DNA from: Candidatus Woesearchaeota archaeon
GTDB taxonomy: Archaea; Nanobdellota; Nanobdellia; Woesearchaeales; DSVV01
Assembly (NCBI GenBank): GCA_018661705.1
Contig: JABJHR010000011.1
Location: 124,001 to 188,000 of the forward strand
Direction: 5' to 3'
Length of the DNA: 64,000 bases
The notes beneath the pieces are model-generated. The model saw only the letters and a list, made by a program, of their open reading frames with translations. It did no database searches and was not told where the DNA came from. Position numbers and translations under genes: made by a program. Of the stretch, positions 12,301 through 21,110 are shown piece after piece (positions within the stretch are counted from its first letter, which is position 1; the number at the start of each line of letters is the position of its first letter).

Positions 12301-15300
12301 ATATTCATTTGGAAACTAGGATCAGTAAAACTATTATTAGATGAATCAACTAATTGAATAGCTTTTTGATTTGCACCAAAAGTTTGTATACCAATATTAG
12401 TAAAAGATAATCCTGTAGAAGAAACAAGCTTAAGAATTGCATTTTGATTATTAGATATCATTGAAAGTGAAGTTGCTCCAGAACCAATTACACCATTATT
12501 GGAATTCTTAAATAAAACCATTGGATTGGATGCAATATCCCCTGAATTACCAAATAAACTACCTCCAGGAAGTGTTATATCAGTTACATTAATGAATGAT
12601 AAAGCAGGCCCTGTAACTGAATCAATTGTAAACGTCGAAAGTGTGACATTGTTCCCGCCAGTTATGTAAATACCATCTTTAGCAAGGGTGATAGGTCCAT
12701 TATAAGTTATATCTTGACAATTTGCACAAATAAGTTGGCCGTAAATACCACTTAAATCACCTGTTTCTGGCATTGTTTGAGATGTGACAGAATGATTATA
12801 TACTACAGGTAATCCTTCTGCTTTATTACTTGTATCAATTGTATGATTTGTATGATTAATGTTTTCTCCTTCAATTGTATAACTTGTAGCTGCTGTTGTA
12901 ACAACTGTGTTTTCTGTTAAGTTTGCAAACTTAGATGCTTCTAATCTAATACCATCTGCCATTCCAGTTGTTGTGACATTATTTTGTGAGATATTGTTTG
13001 TATTTGAATTGGCATATATATAAACCCCATAAGAATCAGCACCACTTGTATTAATGGTGTTATTTATAATATTGTTTGTTGAAGCTCCTTCTAAATAAAC
13101 ACCATGTTGAGATCCTGTTGTGCTTCCTTCAATAATAATACAATCTCTAATTGTAACATCTGTAAAACCAGTATTGTTTACACCATAACCTAAAGCAGAT
13201 TGTGAATAATTAATTGTGTAACCATTACAATCTAAAGTTATACTATTTGCAGTGATGTTAAAACAAGTTCCTGAAGCATTTAAATCTGCAGTTAAAGTTG
13301 TGTCTGTGTTTATGTCTCCACAAGTTACTCCTGCATCTCCCACAGTTGTATAATTACTAAATCCTTTAACATTTGCTGTTAATGTTCCACCAGCATAACT
13401 AGTAATATTACAATCATTTCCATCATCACATCTTACACCATTTTTATGCAATTCTGGTTGTGTAACAGAAGCAAGATTATGAAAAGTAAGATTAGCTGAC
13501 TCATTTAAAGGAGCTAAACTTGCATTCATGTCCAAACCAAGATTATTACTTTCAATAAATATATTATCATCTAATACAAGACTATTAGCAAAAGCCAAAG
13601 CATTGTAGTTTTGGAATTTTATCTCACCATTAGCATTAGAATAAATCACTGTATTAAGAGCAGTTGTATTCTCATCTGAGATTTGGCTTAGTTGAGTGAA
13701 ATCATTGTTTTTTAAGATTAAATCTTCTGTTCTTCCTTGGAGTGCTAAAGCAAACCCTCCTGCATAATTAAATGTGTTGCTTGTGAAATTAATGTTAGAA
13801 TCTGTCATTGCATCAACATAAACTGGGCCAGTAAAAATATTATTTTCTACACTAACACCTCGTCCAGCATTACCGTCAAAATAAACATTAAATGTTGAAT
13901 CTGTAAATGTATTGCTACTCATATTCATACCTACAGATGAGCCTCTAATTTTTATGTTGCCATTACATGTAGGGTGTGCATTTGAAAAAGTATTCCCATG
14001 AATAAATCCACCATCTGCATTAAACTCACCACATAAACCACCTTGATCAAATCCTGAATTTGAAATGTTTCCATAAGTGATATTATACTTACCAATACCT
14101 ACTGCCCAACCCCAATATAAATTACTATCATTACTTCCAAGATCTGTTCGTGTAAGATTAAGATAAGATGTTCCATCTAAAGTGAAATTAGAGGACCCAT
14201 TATTAGTCAATCTAAAAGTGATGTTAGAATCTGTTGCAAGAAAACCTCCATCCATAGTAACATAAAGGTTTTCATCAACATTTAAAGTTACATTGTCTAA
14301 TGTTAAAGATCCTGTACCAGTAATATTAACCCAACCAGTTACATTAATTGTTTCATCACTACAACTTAATGCAGTAGTTACGTTCCAAGTACTGTCATTA
14401 TATTCACCATTACAATATTGACCATTAGCAGAAGATTGTGTTGTATAATTACTAAAGCCAATAACATTTGCATTTAATACTCCTCCATTATAATTAGTAA
14501 TATTACAATCATCTGTATTATCACATCTTACACCATTTTTTAACAAAAACGGTTGTGATGCATAAGCAAGACCAAGAAATGTAAGATTTGCAGAAGTATT
14601 AAAGTTAATTAAATTAGATTCATCTGCATTAAAACCCAAATTATTATCTTCAACATAAATATTTATACCAATTTTTAAATCAAGATTAGTAGGAATTGTA
14701 AAATTATTATGGTTCCATTTAATCTCACCAAAAGAGTTATTATAAATAAACAGATTATAATGAGTATTATTTGCATCAATTATTTTTGCAGTGTCTAATT
14801 TATTATTCCAAAAAGTAATATCATGATATGTATGATTTACTCCTTGTCCAACAATTTGACGATATATTGTATTGTTATAAAAAAGTTCACCAAAAGTATC
14901 TACAATAATAATATCATTAATATGATTATTTTTGACTATATTATTTCCTGGATTTGATTTGCCTCCTCTTTTAATTTGAAAATTATGTAAAGAAAGATCA
15001 CTATTAGATACTGTAACCCCATCCCCTAAAATAGAAATTGCAGAACCTTCTATATTATCTCCAAAAGATACACTATTAATGGTTCCTCCATCTCCATCTA
15101 AATATATTCCACCCCCATAACCAATTCCACTTCCACATCCAATACATAAATTATCTAGATAACTATTTGAAATAGTAAAATCTGATGCAGAAACATAAAA
15201 ACTATAATTATAAGAATTATTAGATTGAAGATAACTATTATTAATTAATACACTAGCACCTTCATTAATCCTAAATTCCATATTACTATTTGGAGTGTTA

Positions 15301-16208
15301 AAAGTAATGTTGGAATTGTTAACAATAAATATCCCACCATTATTAATAGTAAAATTATTTTCATAGGACAAATTAATATTATTTAATGTTAAATTCCCAA
15401 TATTTCCTGCAGAGATTGGAGAATTTCTAAAAGTTGTATATCCTTCTGTCATAAGATTTATTATGTATTTATTAGACCAAGCCCCATCAATGTCTATTAC
15501 TATTTCCCAGATATGATTAGATGATTTATTATAATAAACTGTAAAATTCGCATCTGCCTCAGTTAAAGAAGTTAAACAAGAGTAACTTCCAGAAGTAGAC
15601 TCGTTACCCATAACAAGGATAGCAAAATCTCCTTTCTCCCCAGCACTAGCATTCCAACATCCAAAGATATCTACACTTATTTCTGGATGGAAACCAAAAA
15701 CCATATCGCCTCCTATATCACCAGTATCTCCATTATTATCAATATCAATAATATAACCCAAAGTGGTATTGGCATATATCTTTAATCTATGTTCACTTTC
15801 ATTCATGAGTATATGGAAGCTTTGATTTCTATCATTATAATATTTTAAGGATTCCCAATTACTTGTATATTCTGATTCATCTTTAACTAAATCAGGAATT
15901 GCTGCATTAATAGTTGAAGAATGACTTCTTAAATCATAATAGTTAGTTGATTCAGCAAACTCACTACCTTCAGTTTCAGAAAAAGATACAATTGACAATT
16001 CCCCAGTAACATGAATAGTTTCATCTGAACAAGTTATTGAAGAATTAATTGTCCAATCTCCTCCAGGATCTGAATCATCATATGCACCACCGCAATAAAC
16101 AGCAGCATACGTTGATGCCATTGCCATAACCATTAATACAAATATAATTAATCCTAACACAAACCTATTTTTCATGCTCCCACACATCAAATCTTTCTTA
16201 TTTAACAT
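6348..16208 (-). CDS. giant secreted/membrane-anchored surface protein (3286 aa): signal peptide, beta-helix-like repeats, Cys-rich repeats, metal-binding motif, acidic stalk, C-terminal TM
   Basis: Signal-like MKNRFVLGLIIFVLMVMAMASTYA; many N-x-S/T sequons; PbH1/NosD-like Asn-rich repeats; ~1.5 kb Cys-rich section; DNLDNNGDGLTDCDDPLC; C-terminal FVGLTAILFVLGALFYLIRKEEK. Confidence 0.9.
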   Translation of the reverse strand: MLNKKDLMCGSMKNRFVLGLIIFVLMVMAMASTYAAVYCGGAYDDSDPGGDWTINSSITCSDETIHVTGELSIVSFSETEGSEFAESTNYYDLRSHSSTINAAIPDLVKDESEYTSNWESLKYYNDRNQSFHILMNESEHRLKIYANTTLGYIIDIDNNGDTGDIGGDMVFGFHPEISVDIFGCWNASAGEKGDFAILVMGNESTSGSYSCLTSLTEADANFTVYYNKSSNHIWEIVIDIDGAWSNKYIINLMTEGYTTFRNSPISAGNIGNLTLNNINLSYENNFTINNGGIFIVNNSNITFNTPNSNMEFRINEGASVLINNSYLQSNNSYNYSFYVSASDFTISNSYLDNLCIGCGSGIGYGGGIYLDGDGGTINSVSFGDNIEGSAISILGDGVTVSNSDLSLHNFQIKRGGKSNPGNNIVKNNHINDIIIVDTFGELFYNNTIYRQIVGQGVNHTYHDITFWNNKLDTAKIIDANNTHYNLFIYNNSFGEIKWNHNNFTIPTNLDLKIGINIYVEDNNLGFNADESNLINFNTSANLTFLGLAYASQPFLLKNGVRCDNTDDCNITNYNGGVLNANVIGFSNYTTQSSANGQYCNGEYNDSTWNVTTALSCSDETINVTGWVNITGTGSLTLDNVTLNVDENLYVTMDGGFLATDSNITFRLTNNGSSNFTLDGTSYLNLTRTDLGSNDSNLYWGWAVGIGKYNITYGNISNSGFDQGGLCGEFNADGGFIHGNTFSNAHPTCNGNIKIRGSSVGMNMSSNTFTDSTFNVYFDGNAGRGVSVENNIFTGPVYVDAMTDSNINFTSNTFNYAGGFALALQGRTEDLILKNNDFTQLSQISDENTTALNTVIYSNANGEIKFQNYNALAFANSLVLDDNIFIESNNLGLDMNASLAPLNESANLTFHNLASVTQPELHKNGVRCDDGNDCNITSYAGGTLTANVKGFSNYTTVGDAGVTCGDINTDTTLTADLNASGTCFNITANSITLDCNGYTINYSQSALGYGVNNTGFTDVTIRDCIIIEGSTTGSQHGVYLEGASTNNIINNTINTSGADSYGVYIYANSNTNNISQNNVTTTGMADGIRLEASKFANLTENTVVTTAATSYTIEGENINHTNHTIDTSNKAEGLPVVYNHSVTSQTMPETGDLSGIYGQLICANCQDITYNGPITLAKDGIYITGGNNVTLSTFTIDSVTGPALSFINVTDITLPGGSLFGNSGDIASNPMVLFKNSNNGVIGSGATSLSMISNNQNAILKLVSSTGLSFTNIGIQTFGANQKAIQLVDSSNNSFTDPSFQMNMNRIQLFGDNNIGFSLETDTGTTQNNVIHNANVWHGGGVVNPISISDLSGASYNQYVLNSSMGGEMYWNLTNLTNSFNSTFNVMGMGSDPFVLANNLIGLDYTTSTADKVGGLNGTARIRFDMLTNPDTPALLKDLVRCDDSDICNITSYDGSIVTYTMYANIASFSTYQTADITSPRISNVSNISITGEGARILSTSHELTTANVTYSVNPDLSSSSFLASNQASLTPLVTLSGLLPNTIYYYNVTNCDKALPVPNCVTNGTYSFLTRGFYDIEVAILTPVTAADKNFSANTSTQFTVNVTCKDTSTFNCGALNVSLDPEVSGGDPVPCAANLVKDCRFLDSGTCTGGGCAWVGNDCIVFKGQGCGGLNAESCSSGYECFSSEGENECKNCGFSGICTPAATCVVAVADPTNKGGLINTTIGATPFFTNDTNPTVVASLNKGESTTVSWWVNATGNVTNKYTFYVYVNGTNVGSNDFAYNVSEIINITIDEASSGPTISSLSEQGQSGTTATVVVVTDVATNASLNYGTTDALGNIVNNATLLTTHAFPLTDLTPGNVYHYNMTVCDASEACITQEDEFFTYTYGQSTETCWSFAGNQASCESTADTLDCVWTDAGTNGCPEAGGGCCDTAGCWMYDGDKTTCQAATTLGCSWTDNQYNQNSWCPTSSSNPYTPEGTFVSGVNIGCCSQPGCWDSDGTSQGVCEASNFMGGICKWKTQAQDPMCTDATGCCMLPFCDEADSQEDCNFLTSNGQPCTWSGEACINQGFGGFSGADSCQASDGFWNGTDCEMPTYNGGEADIKCWFADNSPNVCTNVTGCLYCDANNTAVSESICEGAQVGWCNGHQSNAGLENLPTDAVECLDINVKSACDCGPVPGCNWNSSSLTTGAYCSNGVSNCNIDYNSLEYQECSDAPDQSSCEQLKTDYLMPCKFNSDTSACEFDWQSGGGFGDSKGNLDFSFNDIMDENSCQFSGGIWKTVTTDSYGNTDGWCEFGFGAGTENCSNACWACEQQDTGEAWANLAAAQSACENSAAGGSDCQFVTFGGTQQPDGKWGWCDNPAAMSFFGGGNCDDSCFNCFNDAMCSGSGASCTWVNDPMGFGPGWCDPAALAAANVCNATNALPCMGQDNCENNGHNWTNEYASDPFSGQGMWVCIVNGTTPELCFVPGDEDSDGLDGCSDDDCSMDPMCGFGMGFEGGFGTMGGMMLPPGTEQEICYSYDDVNQSACEATVVDYEFSYNGSHRGNTSLPVHMNETQVCYWHAAPESASESFWCDPMMDQQMKGNFDMSKPPEGIGEDEANDAPATPPGGSNIGVNAVNDHLDIIKVTLMNNPQNMDVGVAMTDLTGSAICNNKLGGTSNATIYRYLDTDNNASSGCPATNGTYDGFDYKLVVQALYNGSSVTKTTAAFRCTDSDADTWTTMSATLTPMEEGCFATPSPGSPDFGTFNGIGVLMFTKADFGISTANLRLFVATVANDFNETVPTDEAGPFYYTPGSFDFMKEDCFGFVDADGDGSLPSQDDDCKFINNLGYIPAEVCDDNLDNNGDGLTDCDDPLCAFKPTGGCGGMLDFTASGTDTTAPSVIFHNADTFHDGAFIKFDTNEPANGTITFYHNDSTCYNVNTTIYDIGDPYCNGDWCAYDDYKLWHEGFIDNFDGSYYALGYNLSVSTNYYYKYKVCDPDGNCAVSACSNFTTEASEPSFQFDMNAPSGFTVKTPWATEGQDYATNINVSDAKNINITVDCSDSGYSMKFVNADIKSAKNVDFTGFVCEGSSNLIGMNSSVWDQLLFDLSPDFVEISWAITTSGTTIQHCDIDGVTNCVDVTTYLDCVSSATTLTCKVPNTLGFSAYKAVTPGSSSPAASPGTGGGSDDYPTAEEEVEEEVEDEGPSLQEVLASWENQASDDEEEEVEEEEEVVIIEEELTAEDEEEPEVIIAEEEDSDTVGQAFTKLFGGRKGSSSFVGLTAILFVLGALFYLIRKEEKIKHHEE

Positions 16209-16256
16209 TGTTTTTTTGTTTTTTTATTAGCTTTGTCCTATACTAAGCTATTTTCA

Positions 16257-16460
16257 TCATGAATTTATTTCAGCATAATTTATATCATATTGATAACTAT
16301 AAATTTGATTATAAGTAAGATTTTTAACAAAACAATTCATACAATTAAATCTAAAAAAATTAGAATGAATTTTAAAATTAGTTTTTATAATAGAAAACAG
16401 AGCAATAGCTAGAAAAGATACTATGCTAACTAACACCTTTTTTTTCATTACACCACTCAC
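16257..16460 (-). CDS. short protein with signal peptide-like N-terminus; possible remnant of a surface-protein paralog
   Basis: MKKKVLVSIVSFLAIALFSI; 5' DNA (GGTGTAATGAAAAAAAAGGTGTTAGT) resembles start of the 20967 surface gene (GGTGTAATTTAGTGAATAAAAAGGTGTTAAT). Confidence 0.4.
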   Translation of the reverse strand: MSGVMKKKVLVSIVSFLAIALFSIIKTNFKIHSNFFRFNCMNCFVKNLTYNQIYSYQYDINYAEINS

Positions 16461-16590
16461 CTTTTTTCAATATTACAAACAGTAATTCTATTTACACTGT
16501 AATTACACCTATATAAAGTTATCGGTCAATTATATAATAAATTAATTTAATTAGCATATAGAATTATAAAATTATAATAGTAATAATAAT

Positions 16591-16725
16591 AAAAATTTGT
16601 CATTTCGGCTGATCTCCGCCCTGAAAGACGAAATATTTCCAGCCTCCATATTTGACAAATTTTTAAACTTGAAAATCTCACCCTAAAGGGTGGGGTACAA
16701 TTTGAACTCTGTTCAAATGTACAAC
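16591..16725. other. three adjacent intergenic inverted repeats (possible structured RNA or IS-derived ends)
   Basis: AAAAATTTGTCA...TGACAAATTTTT; CACCCTAAAGGGTG; GTACAATTTGAAC-TCT-GTTCAAATGTAC. Confidence 0.55.
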
Positions 16726-16825
16726 TTATGCAAAGCATTAGTTTGTATTATACTCACATAAAATCTCTTGGTAAGATTTTCAAATAAAAAGAGAATAATT
16801 AAAAAAAGAAAGTAAAAAGAAAAAA

Positions 16826-17626
16826 TTAATACAATCTTACTACAATTGCACCAAGAAATACTGCAATACCTAACAACATGATAAAACCACTGATTAACAT
16901 TGCAAAGTATGTGTTTGATTCAGTAAATTTAACAACATCATTATCAACTGAACTTGTTGATTCTGAAACTAGTTCTTTTGGTGGTTGAACACTTGTTGTG
17001 ATTAAATCAACTTCTTCAACTTGTTTTGTTGCAACAGTATTTTGATTATTGTTTGTAGTTGTGCTTGAAGGTTCATAAGTATATGAATAATCTGAAACAT
17101 CATTATCATAATTATCATCACATGAACTTAAATCTTCATTTTTTAGACATTTAATCTTATTTTTCAGTTCTTTAACATCATCTTTCAAGTCTGAAACATC
17201 ATCTTTTAGATGTTCAGGAACAATACCTTTAAACTGAACTAATTCATCGTAAAGATCATCAACATCGTCATAAAGATCTTTTAAGTCATCTTTGATATCA
17301 TCAATTTCATCTTCGTCATTGTCATTTTCTGCTTCTTCAAGATCATTTCTAAAGTCATCATATTCTTCGTCAAATACATCAAACTGATTTTCATATTCTA
17401 CTAATTTATCAGTATCACTTTGCGTATCATCTTGTGAATTTTCATCTGGTTGATTATCTGAGTTTTGATCATCTGTGTTATCACTATTTGTATCTGTTGA
17501 ACAAACATCTTCTGTAAATACTAAGTTTCCAAATTCTGCAATATCCATTCCAAATACTTCAAAATCTGAAACTAATTGTTCAAATTGTAAAGCAAGATCA
17601 TCAGCACCTTTTTTTGTTATACCCAC
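16826..17626 (-). CDS. acidic coiled-coil protein with C-terminal TM; shortened paralog of the 21111-22940 product
   Basis: 266 aa, GTG start; shared DDEDEIDDIKDDLKDLYDDVDDLYD...LKDDVSDLKDDVKELKNKI and C-terminal FTESNTYFAMLISGFIMLLGIAVFLGAIV. Confidence 0.75.
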   Translation of the reverse strand: MGITKKGADDLALQFEQLVSDFEVFGMDIAEFGNLVFTEDVCSTDTNSDNTDDQNSDNQPDENSQDDTQSDTDKLVEYENQFDVFDEEYDDFRNDLEEAENDNDEDEIDDIKDDLKDLYDDVDDLYDELVQFKGIVPEHLKDDVSDLKDDVKELKNKIKCLKNEDLSSCDDNYDNDVSDYSYTYEPSSTTTNNNQNTVATKQVEEVDLITTSVQPPKELVSESTSSVDNDVVKFTESNTYFAMLISGFIMLLGIAVFLGAIVVRLY

Positions 17627-17715
17627 TTAAATAACTATTAAACTAATAGTTAAACTTTTTTAATGCTGTATAGATATATAAAGCTTTTGCTTTTTGACAT
17701 TTAAATTAATAAAAT

Positions 17716-20700
17716 TTAAGAATTATTTTTAGGATTTTTTCTAATAAGGTAAAGCAAAGTACCAAGAACAAATAACATTGCAATTAACCCAACAACGCCT
17801 TTCTTTCCTTTTCCAACAAATAATTTATTAAATGCTTTCCCTACAATATTCTTTTCTTCAGTTGCTTCTTCAGATTTTAATTGTTCGTCTTCTGAAATTA
17901 AAGAAGAAATTGATTCTTCATCTTGTTCAAATTCTTCTTCTGTTTCATCTTCAGCTTCAGTATTGCTTGAATATCCTTCCACTAATGCATCTGCTGCTGC
18001 TTTCTTTTCCTGTTCTTCCCATTTTTTCAAAATATCTTGTAAACTTTCTTCATCTGTTGCAGTTTCTTCTTCTGTTTCTGTTGTTGTGTCGTCAGAATCT
18101 CTGTTTGGACTGCCGCCACCAGTTGTTGGATTTGATGAAGAACTGGGCATATAAGTAGTATAATTACTAAAACTTGAAACATTTGCAATTAATGTTCCTG
18201 TTCCTGAACTATAACTTGTGATGTTACAAGTATTACCATCATCACACCTAACACCATTTCGATGTAATTCTGGTGTGCTTGCATGAGTTAAACCATAAAA
18301 AGTTATAGTAGAAGTTCCATTTAATTCTGGCATCGCATTATCATCTAACATACCAATAATATTATTTTCTAAGAAAACTGTTGATCCAACAGATAAGTTT
18401 AATCCAGTAGTTAAATTTCCTAGAGTCCAATTAATAGCCCCAAATTCATTACTAAAAATTAAAGTATTATTATTATCAGCATCGCTACCATCTAAAAGTG
18501 AACCCAATCCAGATGAGCCAGTGTTATTAGTCAATACATTATTCATAATTCCTCCACCTTTTGGTTCTAGTCCAATAAGATATGAAGATAAACCAGTAAT
18601 AACATTATCAAAAATTAAATTATCAGCACAATCTTCTACTTCAATACCATTAGCATCAGTACCAGTTGTATTAATAGTATTAACATTAACTATATTTCTA
18701 TCACCATTAAGATAAATTCCATAAGAATCAGTGCCTGATGTAGTTACAGTATTGTTAGATACATTATTATCAGTAGAATCAACAATAATACCAAAACTAT
18801 CAACACCAATAGTTGTTACAGTATTATTCTCAACCAAATTATTAGATCCTAACTCACCAATATTAATTCCAACACTATCAGCCCCAGTAGTTGTTACAGT
18901 ATTATTTTGAATGATTGAGTTACTTGTATTCTCAATATGAATTCCCTCAGTTTCATCACCACTAGAATTACCCTTAATTATAATACAATTTTTAACAGTT
19001 AGATTATTATAAGCAGTATTATTGACAGCAAAACCTATAAGTCCATTAGTAGAATAATTAATTGTAAAACCTGCACAATCCAAAACAAGATCATCTGCAC
19101 CAATGTTAAAACAAGTTTGAGTTGCATTTACATTTAAATTCATTGTTTGACTTGTTGTAATAGTACCACAAGAAACATCTGTGGTTACTGTTGTATAATT
19201 ACTAAAACCAATAATATCAGCTGTTAATGTTCCGCCACTATAACTTGTAATATTACAAGTTGTTTCATTATCACATCTTACACCATCCTTAAATAATTGA
19301 GGTTGAAGACTATAATTTAAACCATAAAAGGAAATATTTGCTGAAGTGTTAAGTTGATTTAGTGGTGTCGTAGCATTAAAACCAATTAGATTATTTGCGA
19401 TATACAAAGGCCCCTCAGGTGTTGAAACTGTTGGTGATGTTAAAGTTTGATCAATTGTTAAATTACTTTTATCCTCCCACATGATTTTACCATTTGCATT
19501 ACTATATACTAAAGTATTTGTTGCAGTATTATTTTGATCATCTATTGGAGATGTAGGTGTTCCTGAAAAATTATTATTAATTAAATACATTCCTGAAGCA
19601 CCCCCCTGAGCAATTTGAAGAGACCCTAAGAAAGTATTATTAGTAAAATTAAGATTCGTTTGTATAATATTTACTTGTAAGTTAGAAGAATAAATATTAT
19701 TCTCAAAATAACCATTAGTAACAGCCCCAAGTTGAGTTGTTCCAAAAAATTCATTATTACTAACATTAATATCTGAAACAGTTTCTAGCCTTAAACATGT
19801 AAGAGAAGGATGACAACTACTATAATTATTGTTAAAAATGGTTCCAGATGAAATTGAATCAAAAAAGTTTTCATGACTTGGGGGAATAAGGTCAGAATCT
19901 GTCACACCACTATTTGAGATTTGACAATTTGAAATATTAATATTTGCAGCATTAGAACCAAAACCATAATATAAGCCAGAATCATTAGATAATACCTTAG
20001 TATTATTTAAGAAAACATTAGTGTTTGCATTAATGCTAAAATTACTAGTACCATTCCCTGTAAGATTAAAAGTAATATTTGAATCATATGCATAAAAAGA
20101 TCCAAGAACAGCAATATTTAACATGTCAGCTATCTGCAGATCAACATTGTTAAGTGTTAAACTACCTAAAGCAGCTACTGCAAGAGATCTATTTCTAAAA
20201 GTAGTAATTTGTTCTAGGTCATCATAATCAGTTACTAATACTTTTTTATCTATCCATGGACCAGTTGTGTTAACAACTACCTCAATTTGAGTGCCTGTCG
20301 GACCTTGACTAGTATTAAAATAAACTGAAAAATTTTGTTGAAGATCTGGATCATAAACATTAGTTACTATCTCTCCACTTACAGTCACATTACCCCATGC
20401 TGATGCAGAATTATTCCAATATTGTATAACCATACCATTTGTAGGAGGAGGAACAATCCCAATTAAAAAATCAGAACCAACACCATCACTATTACATTTT
20501 CCAGGACCCGGAGAATCACAACCACTAGTATCACTATCATCCACCCAAATAAAATAAGCAAAAGAAGCATTATTTGAATTAGTAACCATTGCACTAATAG
20601 CATGGGATGATTCATTCATAGATATTACAAAAGTTTGACCAGGTACACCAGACAACCAATTATCCGTATATGAACTTGGTGTGCCTGCGTTTAAATCAGG

Positions 20701-20967
20701 CGTAGCTAAAGTAATTTCAGATTCATTATTAGATAAATTATAATGAGCAGTCGCGTCATCCTCAGTAAAAGTAATAACTTCTGTAACGGTGTCATCTTGA
20801 ACCAATAAAGGCCCAGTTACAATTATTGTTTCATCTTGACATAACATAGTACTATTAATAGTCCAACCACCACTAGTATAATTACCACCACAGATTGCAT
20901 AAACAGAAGAACTAAGCATAGCTATTGCTAAGATAAGAATTAAACTTATTAACACCTTTTTATTCAC
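17716..20967 (-). CDS. large surface protein (1083 aa), paralog of the giant protein; beta-helix repeats, acidic stalk, C-terminal TM
   Basis: Signal peptide MNKKVLISLILILAIAMLSSSVYA; CGGNYTSGGWTINSTMLCQDETIIVTG matches giant protein start; C-term VGKAFNKLFVGKGKKGVVGLIAMLFVLGTLLYLIRK. Confidence 0.88.
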   Translation of the reverse strand: MNKKVLISLILILAIAMLSSSVYAICGGNYTSGGWTINSTMLCQDETIIVTGPLLVQDDTVTEVITFTEDDATAHYNLSNNESEITLATPDLNAGTPSSYTDNWLSGVPGQTFVISMNESSHAISAMVTNSNNASFAYFIWVDDSDTSGCDSPGPGKCNSDGVGSDFLIGIVPPPTNGMVIQYWNNSASAWGNVTVSGEIVTNVYDPDLQQNFSVYFNTSQGPTGTQIEVVVNTTGPWIDKKVLVTDYDDLEQITTFRNRSLAVAALGSLTLNNVDLQIADMLNIAVLGSFYAYDSNITFNLTGNGTSNFSINANTNVFLNNTKVLSNDSGLYYGFGSNAANINISNCQISNSGVTDSDLIPPSHENFFDSISSGTIFNNNYSSCHPSLTCLRLETVSDINVSNNEFFGTTQLGAVTNGYFENNIYSSNLQVNIIQTNLNFTNNTFLGSLQIAQGGASGMYLINNNFSGTPTSPIDDQNNTATNTLVYSNANGKIMWEDKSNLTIDQTLTSPTVSTPEGPLYIANNLIGFNATTPLNQLNTSANISFYGLNYSLQPQLFKDGVRCDNETTCNITSYSGGTLTADIIGFSNYTTVTTDVSCGTITTSQTMNLNVNATQTCFNIGADDLVLDCAGFTINYSTNGLIGFAVNNTAYNNLTVKNCIIIKGNSSGDETEGIHIENTSNSIIQNNTVTTTGADSVGINIGELGSNNLVENNTVTTIGVDSFGIIVDSTDNNVSNNTVTTSGTDSYGIYLNGDRNIVNVNTINTTGTDANGIEVEDCADNLIFDNVITGLSSYLIGLEPKGGGIMNNVLTNNTGSSGLGSLLDGSDADNNNTLIFSNEFGAINWTLGNLTTGLNLSVGSTVFLENNIIGMLDDNAMPELNGTSTITFYGLTHASTPELHRNGVRCDDGNTCNITSYSSGTGTLIANVSSFSNYTTYMPSSSSNPTTGGGSPNRDSDDTTTETEEETATDEESLQDILKKWEEQEKKAAADALVEGYSSNTEAEDETEEEFEQDEESISSLISEDEQLKSEEATEEKNIVGKAFNKLFVGKGKKGVVGLIAMLFVLGTLLYLIRKNPKNNS

Positions 20968-21110
20968 TAAATTACACCTCTAGTAAAAATAAAGAAGGCA
21001 CAGGTTTAAATAATTATCGGTATAATTAATTATATAAGGATAAAAATAGATGCAATCGTTAATAGAAAATGATTAAATAGTAAAAAAAAGAGAAAGTAAA
21101 AATAAAAAAA

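Noticed and set aside
16547-16738. 63 aa minus-strand ORF (…NFYYYYYYNFIILYAN)
   Set aside because: Spans the hairpin cluster and an AT microsatellite; no protein-like sequence.
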